From assembly GCA_013397695.1 (NCBI GenBank), contig VYZI01000185.1:1223204-1287203 (forward strand): DNA of 64,000 nt, given 5' to 3'. The DNA comes from Centropus unirufus. Lineage: Eukaryota > Chordata > Aves > Cuculiformes > Centropidae. The position numbers and the translations under genes were made by a program. Positions within the stretch are counted from its first letter, which is position 1, and every line of letters starts with the position of its first letter. Below, one piece after another: positions 1 through 14,100 of the stretch. The notes beneath the pieces are model-generated. The model saw nothing but the letters and a program-made list of their open reading frames with translations, did not search any database and was not told the DNA's origin.

Positions 1-2376
1 ATCCAGTCTGGTGCCATGTGAGGAGAGGTACCCCACCAGGGCCATTTAACCCTGTTGGTGCCTTGCCCAAGTCACAGCAGGACCCCAATACCCCTAGGCT
101 TTGACACTGACACTATAGGAGCTGCACTCCTACAGCAGTGTCCACTGTCCCTGAGCATTTACACAATCAATTTCTCTGTGCCTTGAAATTGTCATGGCCA
201 TCAGACTCTTAAAAAAAATAACCCACAAAAAAAAAGCCAACCCTTTAAAATCTATTCCTTTTTTAAACAAATTAATGAATAATTATCAATACTATGCAGG
301 ACTGGTCCTTCAGTTGCCATATTTTTTAATTCCAGAATAATTTTGCCCTGTCTCCCAGAAGATGAGCATTTGACTTTTCTGCAGTGCCCTTTCAGATGCG
401 TTACAGACTGTGATCTTGTCTGTGCTCTTAATGGCTTTGTCAAGAGATCATTTCTGCTCAAACCTTGTTAGTCTTAATAAAGATAAAATAAAGTCATAAA
501 TACTTTTGTGGTTTCCTTTTTGCTGGGTTGTAATTTGACTAACAAATTGAATTACTTTAAATTGGAAACTAATAATTATTTGGTTAGAAGTAGATTGAAG
601 GAAGTTCAGTTGAAAATGGACTTTTCATGGAAAGAAAAGAGATACCAGTTCTTGGAAATATAAATTGAATGTGGGGAACTGGATGAATGACATTTTGAAA
701 ATCCTTTCTCATTAACCAGCTTTGGCTTTCAGTATATGCCATTTTTATCCCCATTTGTAAAGCTAATATTTCTTTCTGTCACATCTTTGGGGAAGACAAA
801 TCCGTGAAGCTAGAAAACTTTGGTGATGGAGCTATAAAAGCAGAGAAATCTCATCATAAAGCTAACAGTCCATTTTCAAAGTTGGAAACCCAGAATGCGT
901 TACTTTCTCCTGCACTCTCCAAAGCCACAGCCAGGAAAACAAGGCTCATGCCGTGCTGCTGCATTTTACAGATGTGTTGTGATCTGAATGGCGAGCGTGT
1001 TTTGCTACTCTGTTTTCATTTGTTAATTGGCTCCTCTCTTACTTAATATAGGGATTGGAGTAGTTTGTGATAAATGGATTACACGGTCCTCTTTGTTTTG
1101 GTGCAGCTTCTGTGAAATAATTGCAAATTCCTGCTGATAGCACTAGCAGCACTGCACCAGGTAAAGGTGGGGGTGGAATCTGGGCCTCCCTTCCTCTCCA
1201 TCAGCAGAAGGACATGGGTTTTTAACATTTACCTAATGTAAAAGGAATAAATGACATGTAGGGTACAGTCCAAAATCCACAGCTCCCTTTTCCTGCATGA
1301 CTTAGAGTAAATCAGTCCTTCTTGTAAAGGCTCACTGAAGTTCCTGGCTCTTGCCCACTTTGCGCAACAGGTCTGGCCTCAGCAGGAAGGATGGAGTCTC
1401 CACCTCACTTCCTGCACAGGGTGTAGGACCCTGCCTGAAGGGGAGAAGGTGCTCGTATGACACCACTCCTCCCAGTCTGATGAATGGGGCTGAATGTTCT
1501 CCTAGGGGAACATTTCCACCATAGAGGTGGTCTCATGCATATGACAGCAATAAAAGAAGGAAAGCAAAAAGAAGGAACCTTGTGTAGGTCTTTGGAAGAA
1601 AGCTTTGGCAATCACTCTCAGAAGAGATCTTTGGACTCTCTAAAATAGATCAGAAAACCACAGTCCTCATTATTCCTCACAGGTTTCCAGTTTTACCACT
1701 GAGATTTTTTAGATCTGCCTTCTAAAACATGTAGTTCACTTCAGGTACTTTAAAAAGAAAGCAAAACTGTACCTAACTATGTCCTTTATTGGATCTCGCC
1801 CTCAAAAAACAGAAGGTGTTGGCAAACTCTGCTGCAACTCCATATGGTTGCTTTGTGGCTCCCTCTGCTCTTTAAAGGGGAAGGAAGATGTGTTTCTCAC
1901 TCTCATCCAGACAGGCTCCACTGCCAGGCTCTGATCTTGCAAATTATCACCCCTACAAAGAGGCAGAGAGACCTTTAACAAGGGCTGGCTTGTCCCCTCT
2001 GCTGGTTCTCCAGCCAGCATTTCTTCAGTGTCAGAGCTGTATCTCTGCATCTTTCTACCACTTCCTGTAAGAGCTTTCTACTTCTTACACTGCCCCCCTC
2101 CTCACTCATACCATCCCTCCTCCTGTCTTTCAATTTACTCGATCATCAACACATTTTCAACAAGGTGGATCTCTTCTGGGTTTTTTACCACCAGCCCATC
2201 TCGTTCTGACACAAAAAGGTAATTAAGAAGGGAAACAATTATTTCTCCAGTCAGGACTGAAGACTGCAGCCATGTTCTCAGCTTTATTTGGGATCAGAAA
2301 TCAGCAGAAAAACAGAAGTCGTAACAACAATAGGTGAGCGGCAGCTGACAAAGCTTACAGCTGCTCACACAACAGC
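1..2376. other. Unique AT-rich noncoding DNA, no gene seen
   Basis: No frame longer than about 80 codons, no recognisable protein similarity, no repeat family that I can name and no CpG island. The stretch at 470-600 is especially AT-rich. Reads as intronic or intergenic sequence. Confidence 0.7.
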
Positions 2377-2392
2377 AAAAAAAAAAAAAAAA
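2377..2392 (+). repeat. poly(A) tract, 16 A
   Basis: Uninterrupted run of 16 A followed by GAATTTGG. No retroposon body that I can recognise lies immediately upstream, so it is called only as a homopolymer. Confidence 0.9.
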
Positions 2393-5300
2393 GAATTTGG
2401 ATTGTACTGAACAAGAGCCCTTCTCAGTGATCCCTGCGGACATCCATCACACTGGGCATAAGGACGTTTTTTGAGATAGACTGACAGATGTAGGTGGCCA
2501 AGAAAGAGTTGAGAAAGAGTCCCTCTTCAGTTTACAGCCTATTTACTTCTCAGAGAAGTCTCTAGCTCGTTTAGATGTGGAAACCCTAAAAATATACACA
2601 CAATCCGTATGCATTTACATCCATACCCAGTCTTTCAGACTTCCAGCCCTCAAGGCACAGGCCCTTTAGTTCATTACCCCCTCACCATTCAAGTCCTTAT
2701 GTAGCCTAAAGATTCAAACATGTCCTGGTTTTCATTTTACTACTCATTGTCCTAATTCCACCAAAAGCTGAGTGCATTGATAATGAAATTTCCCTCTTGT
2801 TATGCATGTTTCCAAACCTGACTTACTTTCTTCAATACATATTTAAGCAAGGAAAAAAAGCAGGAAAAAAAATACCAAAACCTATCTCCAAAAGAAACCC
2901 AATTTTGCAGAACTGACAAATAAACAAGGAAACTCTCTGTTACTTCCAACAAGAAATGCACAGGACCCACGGAGAGATGGGACAGTGGTTTATCTCCCTA
3001 AGAGGTGTCTAATGTGCAAGCACAAGTAAGGCAGAAGGAAGTATAAGTGGCACTGGAAGAAGAACAGAGGTTTCTACATATAGGAGGGAGCCTGATGTCA
3101 ATACCCAGACTTGCTCTTGCCAACAGAAAAGGAGATACTAGAGCCCTGGAGCTCAAAGCCTGTTCTGCTCTCAACTTACACCAGGGCTGTGAAATCTTCA
3201 AGGAATGAAAGAAGACACACTTGCCTGTAAACACCTTCCCTGCAACCCTTGAAGCCTGGATGAAGGTGGAAGAGCTTCAGAAGTTGCCATCTGGCTGGTA
3301 AGGAATCTGGCACTGGGCAGAGCCTTGGCTTCTGCTTGAGTTGACATTTAAATGCAGAGGAAACTTGGGATGAGTCTCAGGCACCACTTTCTCTCTCCTC
3401 CCACATGTCATGACACATTGCAGCTGAGCTTGGTGTAACGACCCCTAAGCACTGCTGACTCCCTCAGCTCCTCCTGGCAAGTGGTCCCAGGTGAGCTAGG
3501 GAAGTGGTTTAGCCCTAAAACGGATTCTGCCTCTCATCTCCAAAGCCATGAGAAGCTGTAACTTGTCAGTCACCACAGCTGTGTGCTGCAGACACACAGC
3601 CTGACCCACAAGCTCATTCCAGGCTGAGACCCTTTTCCCCTTCTTGTGGGATCTTGTCATCCCTTTCCTCTCTGTAGTACTAAAAGTTAAAAACAAAATA
3701 AAACATTATAGGAACAAACACTGGGGAAAAATCCCTCCCGTCAGATCAATGGATTTTATTTTTACATCAGTCTTAAAAGTTTCCTTTCACTTTTACGCCA
3801 TTTGTTTCGATTTTCTCTTGGGTTTTTTGGTTTTTTTTTTCATTATAATAAAGTTACAGCTGGAAACAAGGGGAAAAATAACAACCACCAACTTTCAAGC
3901 AGGGCTTTTCTGGTTTTTGTTTTTTTTTTCACTTAAAGCTGCCGCAATATTTAGAGTTGCTAAAATGAGGAAAAATGGCCCTTTTATTCTCACAGAAAGC
4001 CTGTTGCGAAGAATCAGCATTTTCTGATGAAAAATGGCTTGTTGAAAATCTCCCAACCAGCGCTTTTACCGTGTGCACTGAGCACAGCTCTACTTATGTT
4101 TCCCTTCACTGCAGAGGGTGCAGACCACCCTCTCAGATTTCATGGGCGCTGTGCAGTTGTGGATATCAGCTGAATTAAAAGCCCAGCTGGATTTGAAGCT
4201 GCATGATGAAAGCAGACACTCATCTTGGGCTTCATATTTCATGGAGAATTCTGTAGATGTAGACCTATCAAAAAATTTTCAGCCTTCTCCCTTGCCCCAA
4301 ACATTATTGTTAATCTTCACGCCGTGATCAGCTCTGCCAGTGGAGGTAGTTCTGTGTCCAAAAACCCAGCAGCGATGCAGCACTGTGCCTCCAGCGGTAC
4401 ATTTTGCCTGTAGATAGGCATTATTCTCTTGGTTTTAGGACAGAGCAAATGTCACCCCCTTTTCTCGAGTTCTGGCAAGAGTATGGACATGATTAAGCTT
4501 CCCTGAAACAAAATGCAGACCTGCGCTCAGGGTGATGAAGGCCACCCTACCACTTGGCAGCGAAGTACAGAAATGCCATAGAAGCTTGTATCCCAAGCTA
4601 AAATTTTCCTCTTTTGGGGTCTCTGCTAACCATGCAAGGTCAGAGCAGCTCAAAACTCGTGCTTTCTGCAGGAGAATCAGATACCACTGACCGTTTCTAA
4701 GTGCTGTTGTGGACGAAAGAACAGCACTGAACCCTTGAAATGGCCTTGTTTCCCTGCCTAGGCCCCTGCGTTCTGCCTCCACTCAATGTGGTTGCTGGCA
4801 GAAGATGGAGCCAATCTGCAAAATGAGCATCTCCATGGAGATAAGCTGAGAGCGCGAGAAGGTCAGAGCCAAAGCATCAGGAGCAGCAAAGGAGTTCTTC
4901 AAACTTCATTTCCTTCCACTGCAATCACTTGATGGAGATTTGTTGAACGTGACACCTGGCTGCCTCGCTTTGCCGACTCAAATGAGGAGACAAAAGAGGA
5001 AGCTAATTGTTTCCAATGCATTCAAGTTTAATACAGTGCATTTTTAATTAGGGCTCTAAAGGGGAAGGGAATCAATTACCTTTTGCAGAGGCAGATGCCA
5101 CTGGCAGGTGATGCCGTGCAGAGAAAAGGAATTGCAGCAGGATGCTAAGGCTCCCTGGTGAGGATAGGGCCAGTGTGCTCTTTGGGGAGCCCTGCATATC
5201 CATTATTCTTGGTGGTTCCAAAGAAGCTTGCCACGAAGTGGCACTGTGACACCATCCAACATGACAAGAGCAGGGGAAAATGCTGTTGAACCACCCTCCT

Positions 5301-7744
5301 TTGGAGGTGCCTTTGTGCCTGGGAGCCTTTGTAACCTCTAGGGAGCATCTGCTCTGCAGGACCTGAGATATTAAAGCCATGTTCCAGCGCGCACTGTGAA
5401 TGTTTTTCTTTCCCACAACTGTGGTGAAATCTAGTCCTTCTTATGACACCCTGTTCCTTAGTTGAGCAGGACTGGGAAAGCCCAAAATCTATTGCTCAAT
5501 AGGTGCTTGGGGAGAGGGAAGCAAAGGCACTCTTATGGTTGAGTTCCAGATCCTTGGAGAACTCTGTGCTAGAAAAGCCATCCCAGGGAGCTGGCGCTGA
5601 AGGTACATCGGTGAACAAACACAGCAAGCCCAAGCATTCATTCTAAAGAAGGAAATCCCTATAGCATACTGTCAAGACACAAGCACATACAGTGAGATGC
5701 CGGTATTGCTGAAAAGCTATGCTCAGATTGTTCAGCAGACCAAAGCTTAGGTCTCCAAGGAGCTCAATTTCATGCCTTTAATGAGAATTATATTTCTTAA
5801 AGGAAGAACCCAAGGTCCTTCAATTCAGTGTAAAATGCTGCAGCAACTGACAGGGCTCAGGATCCTGTGTTCACAGTACCTTCATATTCAGACTTTGCCA
5901 GGCAAAAAGCCTTTTTCAAGTCTTTCAACAGGATACTTTGGGATGTGCTGAATTTGTTCTCCTTGGTTATGAGTGACTTCAGCGTCTATTGTTGAAGTCT
6001 ATACCACAGAGATTTCTTTGCAAAGCCTAAGGGGACCAATTCAGTTGGCTAAAAAGATCAGTAGCACCACTTGAAGAACTCTCCTGCATCCGAAATATCT
6101 GCATGGAACTGGCAGAAACCACAGAGGACCAAGTGTAGACTGGTGTCCTGGCAGCTGGCTGGGGTACTTGGTGATTTGCCAAAATTAACTTCTCAAAATG
6201 TAGTAGACACCTCACCTATTTATCACAAACTGAAAGCAGCCAATGTTGGGCCAGTTTAGTGGGCATTTGATACAAAAAAACTAGCTCAGCTGTAACAGAG
6301 GGCAAGCCCTTCAAACTGTGTTATGATAATTTGGGGAAATTACGAGGACAGACATTAGCTCCTAAAAATAATTTGGGACATTTTGATAACATAGCTGAAG
6401 CTAGCTCAGTATATGGCATTATAAGGCAGGAAAGAGTAAAACATAACCAGTATCCATTAAAACAAAAAGGTGTGTACAAACTGGCTGTGGAAGAAAAAAA
6501 TCGAAAGGTAAAATTCACCTCACACATGTAAGATTGAGATCAGGGCTTATTGCCATGAAGAATGTGATTTTTTTCACTTGTGTCTTTTCTATGACTTCAT
6601 ATTTTCTCAATGAATCTCTGGAAGTTGCTGTTTATGGACAACATGGAGCATGCTTCATGAAAGATTTATTAATCAGAACTGCCAAATTCATAATTACTTT
6701 CTGGGCACTGAAATTGTTTGGCCTTATCAAATAAATGAGAATAACCACTGATTATTGTTTTTTGCGGAAAGGCATAGTTGGTAATAAGGAAAAAAACATG
6801 CACATATAAGAAAGAAAGATAATATAAATAGACATACCCGTGTTCACATAGATGTTTGAGTGGTCAAATGACTCATCTGTCCTAAAAAAGACACATAATT
6901 TTCATATTATGAGGCACTCGAGCAAGACAGTAGTACTTTCACTCCAACGCGATAGATGGGCTTCATTTGTTTCCCTGATCCTCTTCTGCCACTGTCATTT
7001 TATGGTTTAGAGGCAGCTAGATTTTCCCTCTGTTGTTTTCAGGTCTAAAACAAGAATCTCTGTTCAATAGAAATTAGCGACATTTAATATCAGCAAGAAA
7101 CTCATAAAGACCTCAAAGATTTTGCAGTTTTTTCACATCTGACCATAGACTCCACAGGAAAATAACCACATCTGGTATACAGGTGTAACTGTATGACAAT
7201 TCCTTCATGAGTGTTTAGAGGCTTTTTACATGGGCCCTGAGGTTTCTGAAAATAATAAAATATATCAACTTTTGATTAGAAAACTGTCACCATACACCAG
7301 TGTTTTTGAAAGTCCATACAGCTGCCAGACACCTAGGAAACCTTGTCAGTAGGTATGGGACACCTAGTCTGGAGAGAAAAAAAATATCACAGCCTTCAGA
7401 AAAGGAAGATGCTTGAGCCCTCCTGCTTTTTGAGCAAGGGAAAATGCATCTGTCTTTATTGGCATGACTTCAGGTGCTCTTGGAAAGTTTTCTTGCACTT
7501 GTCTGAAGTTGCACTGTTGGCAACAACCAAACACTGTCCCCAGCTGCTAGCCCTGAGGCTGCCCTGCCTTGCCCCTCACTGCTGGCTGCTGCAGCCCCTA
7601 GTCCTCAGCTCCTTGGGCTCAAGCATCGCAAGCGAGCATGGGGGAGCAGCAGTAAGCTCTCTTTTCCAGGCTGCTAACTTGGTGATTCCTCTCTTTGCCT
7701 CTTCCCAGCTTTCGTAGAGTTTTCCCCTCCTCTTCTTCCATGAT
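2393..7744. other. Unique noncoding DNA, no gene seen
   Basis: Several short frames occur on both strands. The longest, 127 codons at 3644-4027 on the plus strand, runs through T-rich tracts (for example T10 at 3831-3840) and encodes low-complexity Phe/Leu/Ile stretches, so it is not a credible gene. 6540-6740 is a low-repeat stretch that could be conserved, but nothing in it identifies a function. Confidence 0.6.
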
Positions 7745-8190
7745 GATTTATGGGGGGGAAATGTATAATTCTAAAATGAATAATTAATATTCTTTCGTAG
7801 CTATCTCCTTTACTCTACTCGTTCTCTTAATTTACTTGGTTTATACCAACTGATGACAGAAGCCCATTGTTTTGCTGAAACATTAACTTCACAAAGTCAT
7901 TCCGCTCCCATCTGCAGCACTAAAATTAATGATTCCCTCTGCAACATCTGTTTAATTAACTATCGGCACCATAGAAGAGGCATCCAAATACCCCAGTGAC
8001 TAAATCAGCCTCAAATTAGGGAAATACGATGTTAAATTGTATCAGAGAGAAGCAAAGATTATCCTTTTGAGCACTGACATTCATTAGCTACCAGCCACCC
8101 CATGTATCTTCATAATGAAAAAGTGTCAGCAGCTCTTTGCTGTAAAGTTTTCATCTAAGGTCTGCTGCTCCTTTAGCCACGGTGATTGGA
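7745..8190. promoter_or_regulatory. Candidate conserved noncoding element
   Basis: Non-repetitive block without a coding frame, rich in short AT motifs bound by homeodomain-type factors: AATTAATA near 7780, TTAATT near 7830, AAATTAATGA near 7923 and TTTAATTAACTA near 7950. Its texture (AT motifs spaced by mixed sequence, no simple repeats) resembles vertebrate conserved noncoding elements. This is inference from composition only, since no alignment could be made. Confidence 0.25.
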
Positions 8191-9233
8191 AAGAGGAGGG
8201 GGTGGAGGGACATGAGCAAGCTTAAGCCAGTGCTCCATCATCCTTGCTGATGGATCTCTTGCTGGGATGAAAGATAAAGGTAAAATAGTACTGCCATTGA
8301 GCACTGCCTACAGTGCTGTCGTGCTTGTTGGAGGCTGGTGCCAGCTTACAATGACGAGCTGGTCCCTGCAAAGACAGCAGGACTCATTGCAGAAGCTGCT
8401 GCTCAGGCAGGGTATGTCACCAAGGGTACCAATCTCTTGGCTGCCCTCTAAGACAGAGGTGGGAGACGGCAGGTCTAAAGCGGAAGAGGAGAGAACAAGT
8501 GGTTTGGACTGCCAGTGAGGTCTCCAAAGTGCCCAGGGGTATTAAGGTTCCTTACGGATTCTGCTGCTAATGTAGCTGCATGTCCAACTTTGTAGCGGGA
8601 ACGCACAAGATAAGGGGCTGATTCAAGAGTCTTTTGGGTTTTTTTAACTTCTTTCCCCTACTTTGATCACCCCCCCTTTATGTTGCCATGGTGACAAATG
8701 CAGCATGAAATTGCAAGTTTGCAAAATGCACCAAGTCAGCAGACATCACATCATTGTAAAAGCAGGGCTCAAGCGAAGAAAACGAAAGAGGGGATCAAAG
8801 TGGGAGACTGGCAGGGAAGAAGCTCTGCTCACACAGCCTCCTGCAGAGAGGGCCAGGTGGGCTGTGTTGCAGAGAGGAAAGGTGGGCAGAGGTGGGAGGG
8901 CAGCAGAAAAAGGAAGGTTTTGCAGCTTGGGTTCCCACTATGTAGTTAGTAAAATACGCATCTACATCCAGACTGCCTGCTGTGTATCCAGCCTTGCTAC
9001 CTGATATGAACTTTCTCCAAAAAGGGAGCTCTGGGGATTTTTGCCCCTTCTTGGAGAACTAGGAAAGTGTTAGGTTGTTCGCTTTAAGGAATGAACCTGA
9101 ACTCCGGGAAGTACTGAAATAACTCTACAATTCCTCTCTAATGCATGAGCTCAGGTCAGAAAAGTGCATCCAGTGAGACCTCTGGAGTAAGATTTTTCAA
9201 AATCATACTAAGCCCAAGGCTCAGTGCCTGTAA
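8191..9233. other. Noncoding DNA with a possible ancient L3-like patch
   Basis: No gene seen. 8515-8640 contains phrases reminiscent of old amniote L3/CR1-like repeats (a …GGTATTAAGGTTCCTTA… segment and GGGGCTGATTCAAGAGTC), but the match is weak. A C7 run lies at 8669-8675. 8770-8910 is purine-rich. Confidence 0.4.
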
Positions 9234-9272
9234 GGGCCAGAATTTCATCAGAGCTCAGTTCCCATTCAGGCA
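9234..9272 (+). repeat. Ancient L3/CR1-like retroposon remnant
   Basis: The segment GGGCCAGAATTTCATCAGAG followed by CTCAGTTCCCATTCAGGCA closely resembles a phrase found repeatedly in old amniote L3-type LINE remnants (GGGCCAGATTTTCAAAGG…CTCAGCTCCCATTGA). The assignment is from memory of that family, not from an alignment. Confidence 0.4.
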
Positions 9273-11089
9273 GCTAATTAATCTTTGCAAACACCTCAAA
9301 GTATCTAAACTGCATCTGCAGCTGTGATGTTGCCCTGAAGAATGGCTGTGTCTAAACAAAAGCTTCTCAGTTTAAAAATCCATTTCTTCTCTCTTTGGAA
9401 TAGTGTCTGTGGGCTTTCATGACAAACCAGTTCTTATTGTTGTTTCTTGGCTTAAAGAACCAATGCACATCTGAATGACTGCTCTGAAATTTAGCCTTTA
9501 TCTTGTCTTCCAACTGAACACCTACTTAAGTAGCAGGGAGGAGTTGCATTTGGCTCCTTTATACCTGTGCAACCAACACAGAGGCAGCGTGTTGGCACAC
9601 TGGGGACATTTATAAATGGTGAATAAGTTTCACAGGAACTATGGGAAGACAGAATAAATGAAGCTGCTGTTAGACCACAGGCACAAATACCACCTTTTAC
9701 TCAGGAGTGGCTGAAGGTCAATTCATTTAATTACTCTCCTGCCTGATCTATGTTAACCTCACCTTTCACTAAGAGTAAGTGCTTTTTAGTCCTTTCCTCC
9801 CCACCTTTTTCCCAATGATCCTAGCTGTCTTCTGTGTTCTGCCATTGGTCTCAGCAGTCGATTCCAATTTCATCATTAATTCAGGTTTTTCCGAGGTTGG
9901 TTTCCATATTCAAGTATTCTCTTGTTTCCTTGCAAAGATATGATGATCAGGATTTAGCTTGGTTTAAGGACAGCCAGAGGTTTGGTGGAAGACACTCCTG
10001 CACATTCCTTTGAATCAACATTCAAAGTGGATTCGTCAAACCTTGTACACGATCAAGACAAAATTCATGCTAATTCATGCTGAGAATGTTTAAGATCATT
10101 ACAAGAACCTTTGACTCATTTGCTTTGAAAACTAATTAGTTAAAACTAACCTACTCCAACATTTCTTTGTAGGCATTGTCCTATTGTTACTTGTTGCTCA
10201 ATACAAACTTACAGTTTAAAACCATTCTGCCTTGTTGAGAGAGTCTCCTCTGTGGCTCCAGCAGCAGGAAGATGGCTCTGTCCCCAGCAGAACATGTCTA
10301 CATTTGTGACATCCACACACTTCAGCAAGCAAGGAAGAGGAATCTGGAGTTTTCCTAGTGCTTGTGTGCTGAGGTTATTGGCAGAACTCTACTGACAGAG
10401 CATGTAGAGAATGTACCAAACCACATTTAAAAGTGTGACATGAAATTCAAAAGCAGCCAGGGGAATTACAACACTCTGTAGCAGGATAAGATGCTAAAGA
10501 AGCATGAAACACACGCTATGCTTAATGTGATTTTTTTTTTCATGAGACTGTTTCCTTTCCAAGCCTGTCAAGGAATACATTGTGCTGTCAGAGTACAACC
10601 TCAGACATGAACAAACATGGAAAAGGTGGTGAGACGGATACAGAGCCAGAGACAGCACGATTTAAGCTTCTGCCCAGATAAGGGAGTCAGATAACACCGG
10701 TTATAGCATAACGTGCAGATACCTCTCAACATGTGGAAAGATGAACGAAAGTGTTATTCTAGGGGCAGAGGATCTCAGACCCTGGATGTTACTGATAGTG
10801 GAGGAAGGAAGATAAGAAGATTGAAGGCTTTAGGTGAGACCGTCCTGGGAGTAGCCAGCACTAGGAGATGTGGTATCAGTATTTACATGGCAAAAAGGTG
10901 TATGGCTCTGCAACCCAGTATATGGGGAATTAAAGATTGCTTGGATGGTGCACAGCGAAGCCAGCTGGGACTGGATTGCCAGTATGATAGGGACATTGCA
11001 CACAAATAAGACAGGAAAGACACTGACATATTCTGCTTAAGATTTTGAACAGATATGGTGAAAAAAGAGTGGGAGAAGACTCAGTCTCA
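9273..11089. other. Unique noncoding DNA, no recognisable gene
   Basis: Holds one 98-codon plus-strand frame (10713-11009) with no recognisable domain and no splice or promoter context. Its length is expected by chance. A short direct repeat ATTCATGCT is duplicated at about 10066-10081. A T10 run lies near 10530. Confidence 0.6.
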
Positions 11090-11186
11090 GCAATTTTTCC
11101 TTAAGTCCAATCTGAACGTCCCCTGGCAAAACTTGAGGCCATTCTTTCTTGTCCCATTGCCTATCACTTGGGAGATGGAGTCTCTG
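11090..11186 (-). mobile_element. CR1 LINE 3' fragment
   Basis: Antisense CR1 3' region: TTTTTCCTTAAGTCCAATCTG, then CCCCTGGCAAAACTTGAGGCCATT and CACTTGGGAGATGGAG. These correspond in order to the familiar avian CR1 block (TTCCTAATATCCAATCTAAACCTCCCCTGGC…ACTTGAGGCC…TTACTTGGGAGAAGAG). Both ends are missing; only about 100 bp is legible, so it is an old, truncated copy. Confidence 0.85.
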
Positions 11187-14100
11187 TCTTTCCTAATAAC
11201 CTCAAGGTCTGGGTTTATGGATTAATTTATTTATTTACCAAACATGGAGGAATTACAAACAGAGCAAGAAATAGGAAGAGAAACAGGAAGGCTTATAAAA
11301 TTCCTTTCATATCTATAATCAATCATGACTAGTGCATTTCCCATACATTTTTTTCCAGTTTAAATATAATGAAGATGTCCCCTTACCTCATAATCTTTCT
11401 CCAGGCAGGCAGCTGCGCTCCTTACATCAGCACAATGACCCAAACAGTATGGCTGTATTAACAGATACGATCTAGTCTTTAATGGAGCTCAGCAACTTGG
11501 ATTAGCTACCTGTAATGTAGTTTGGGCTGTCAGGCACTGCACAAAACTGCTAACACATTACAAGTTATAGGCATCAATTCTTTCTAAGTGAAAAGGCATT
11601 TCAAATTCAAAACACTTCAAACCTAATAACAGGAAATTATCTTGATGGATCCCCTTCAACATGTAAAAAAATGAAGAGATGAGGACAGAGGGCCAGGGGT
11701 CCAATCAAAATAAAATCATATCAATGCTTTTTTCTCTCTAGCTCAGTGCAAAGCAGAAACATGGATTTGGGTGTCAGGGAGGGGACAAACTGTGGAAATT
11801 CAAGGCAGAATGAGTAAGAAAGCTTGAAAACTACGTTATAACAGGGAAAGGGAAAGTTTACCTGCCTTTTTGGGTCAATATATACATCAGACTGACCCAG
11901 CAGGAATGTATCCTCTGAGAAGACTGAAAAGTCCCTTGCAGCTCCTTAGGGTATTTTTTCACAAGAAGTTGAGTCAAGAGTCAGTTAGGCGTTTGGGATT
12001 TTTTTTTAGTTTTTTTTTCCTTAATAAGACAGGATTCTTCAGATCAGGAGACACTCAGCACTCAGTGCTTCCTGAAAAGCAAGTCCTTTTTTAAAAGCAC
12101 CTTTATTAAAACACACACTTGGAAAGCACATGCCAAAAGTGTGCACAGTGTTTGAAAATATTGTCCGTTTGCCCCTTTAGTCCTTGGCAGTGATCCAGGG
12201 CTAGAAAACCTCTGGCAAGCTTGGGAGGAGAAGAGGAAGGGTCAGAGTTCAAGTGATGAATGCTGACAAGCTGAGTCATTGATGAGTTGCATGCTATAAT
12301 CTATCATTTTTAAACCTAGCTTGTCTAAAAGATTTCACTGCTGTCAAGCTGAGTCATTTCTGTCCGTGAAAGAGAGGGCTAGGGTGGAGAACTTTATTTC
12401 ATCTCTCAGCACTGTGACCATGCACCAATCCTGCTGCTGTCCTATTTTCTCTGCCTCTTTCTGCCTATGCCTGGCCAAGTTGCTATCCAACACCCCAGAA
12501 AGAACAAAGCTGTCCTGAGTTGGTGAAAGAGTCCCCTAAGGAAGAGAAAAGGGTCTGAAAACAAATTGAAAGCAAGGCAGATAAACAAAGGCAGATTTTC
12601 CTTTTAGCACGTTTTTTGGAAGAGGAGGGGAGAGAAGTCCCTTATGGGCAGAAACCCTCACTGCTGCTGATTTCCAGCGCAAGTCAGAAGCCCAGGGGAA
12701 AGACAGCTTTTCGCCACCTGTCAGGAGGGATTGCAAACACCACAAAGTATCTTGTAGAAAAACAGTCCAGGACAGTCATTTGAGACTGCCTCATTAGTCA
12801 AACAGCATTTGCACATGCTGATGGCTGAAGGCAAAATATGACCTTAAGTTACATTATCACACCAAACACAATGTCTTTCTTTGCAAGGGGAGAACAAGAG
12901 AGAGCAAATGTACTGCACTGGCTATGAGAGATGGGGCTTTGATGGTGATAAGATATTACAACAGCCATCAAGGTGGATGTCCTTGATTATCATCTCTGTA
13001 GGGGTAGTAGCTCAGACCTGGGACTGCACCAGGTGCTGGATAAAAGCATTCTGGTGCAGCAGTGCTCTGCTCCAAAGAACTTTCACCCCAGATATCTAAT
13101 GTCTCCCAGCGGGTGAATATTTTCAACAGCAGAAAAGACAGTCCAAGGCAGCAATATGAAGACATGAAATTTGTTGGAAATCTAATTCTTCCTGAAAAAG
13201 TCAGAGCAGAAATCAGCCCTGACTGTGGAGGGAGGGGATTGCAAAGCACCTAGGCCACTAGAATGGACATTGCTAAGTCCCTGAAAAAACTGTCTCTATA
13301 CCCATGGAAGGTGATATTTGTCTTCATGGAGTGGATGAGCTCTGTGTACTGTTTCATTTCAAAAAGAAAGCATGACTTGAGCAGTGTGAAAAGCTGTTTG
13401 CTTAGATCGCCTACCTATGCATCTATGTTTGCCTTCGTCATGGTTTCACATCCCACCTGGATGAATCTGGCTTTCTTCCAGCATTCAGAAATAAACAGAA
13501 GTACTAAGAATGCCTATGGATTTCTATGAGATGACCCAAAACTTGCTTGTTTTCGGATGAGGAAAACAAAAACACATTTTATATTTTAAATTAGACTTAG
13601 AGAAAAAAATCTATAAAGTACATTGTGACTGAAGTCGCTAAATAAGATCAGCTTTTAGTCTGTTGATTGACCAGATGGGTAGAGCTCTCTTCAAGTGCTC
13701 CCAGGGCTGTAGATGTGAAGTTCTCTAACATACACTCAATCCATCCATTCCCTTACTGAAGAATAAATGCATCAGATACAATAAAGAGTGTAGAGGAAGC
13801 TGTAAATGCAGGTTTAACCAAACAGAGTGATTCCCAAAGTGCTGAGGAGGGATTTGTAAAGACTTTTTTAAAGCTTTCTCATCAGTGACATTTGTTAGTT
13901 TCTTCTTCTGGGTACTGACATATTTTGCACCTATTTCTAGGGCTTGGAACATAGTAAGAATGGATTTTGATGAGAGCCACTGGCCTACTGCTTCTGGGAA
14001 GATATTGTTAGGATTGCCTCAAATGATGAAGGATCATCAGCATGTTCTCTGAGCTTCTTCCTTTGGCACTGAGGAAGATTTAGCACATTCCTATATCCAT

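Noticed and set aside
3644..4027. 127-codon plus-strand frame
   Set aside because: Runs through T-rich low-complexity DNA and encodes Phe/Leu/Ile-rich sequence without domains; no splice or promoter context.
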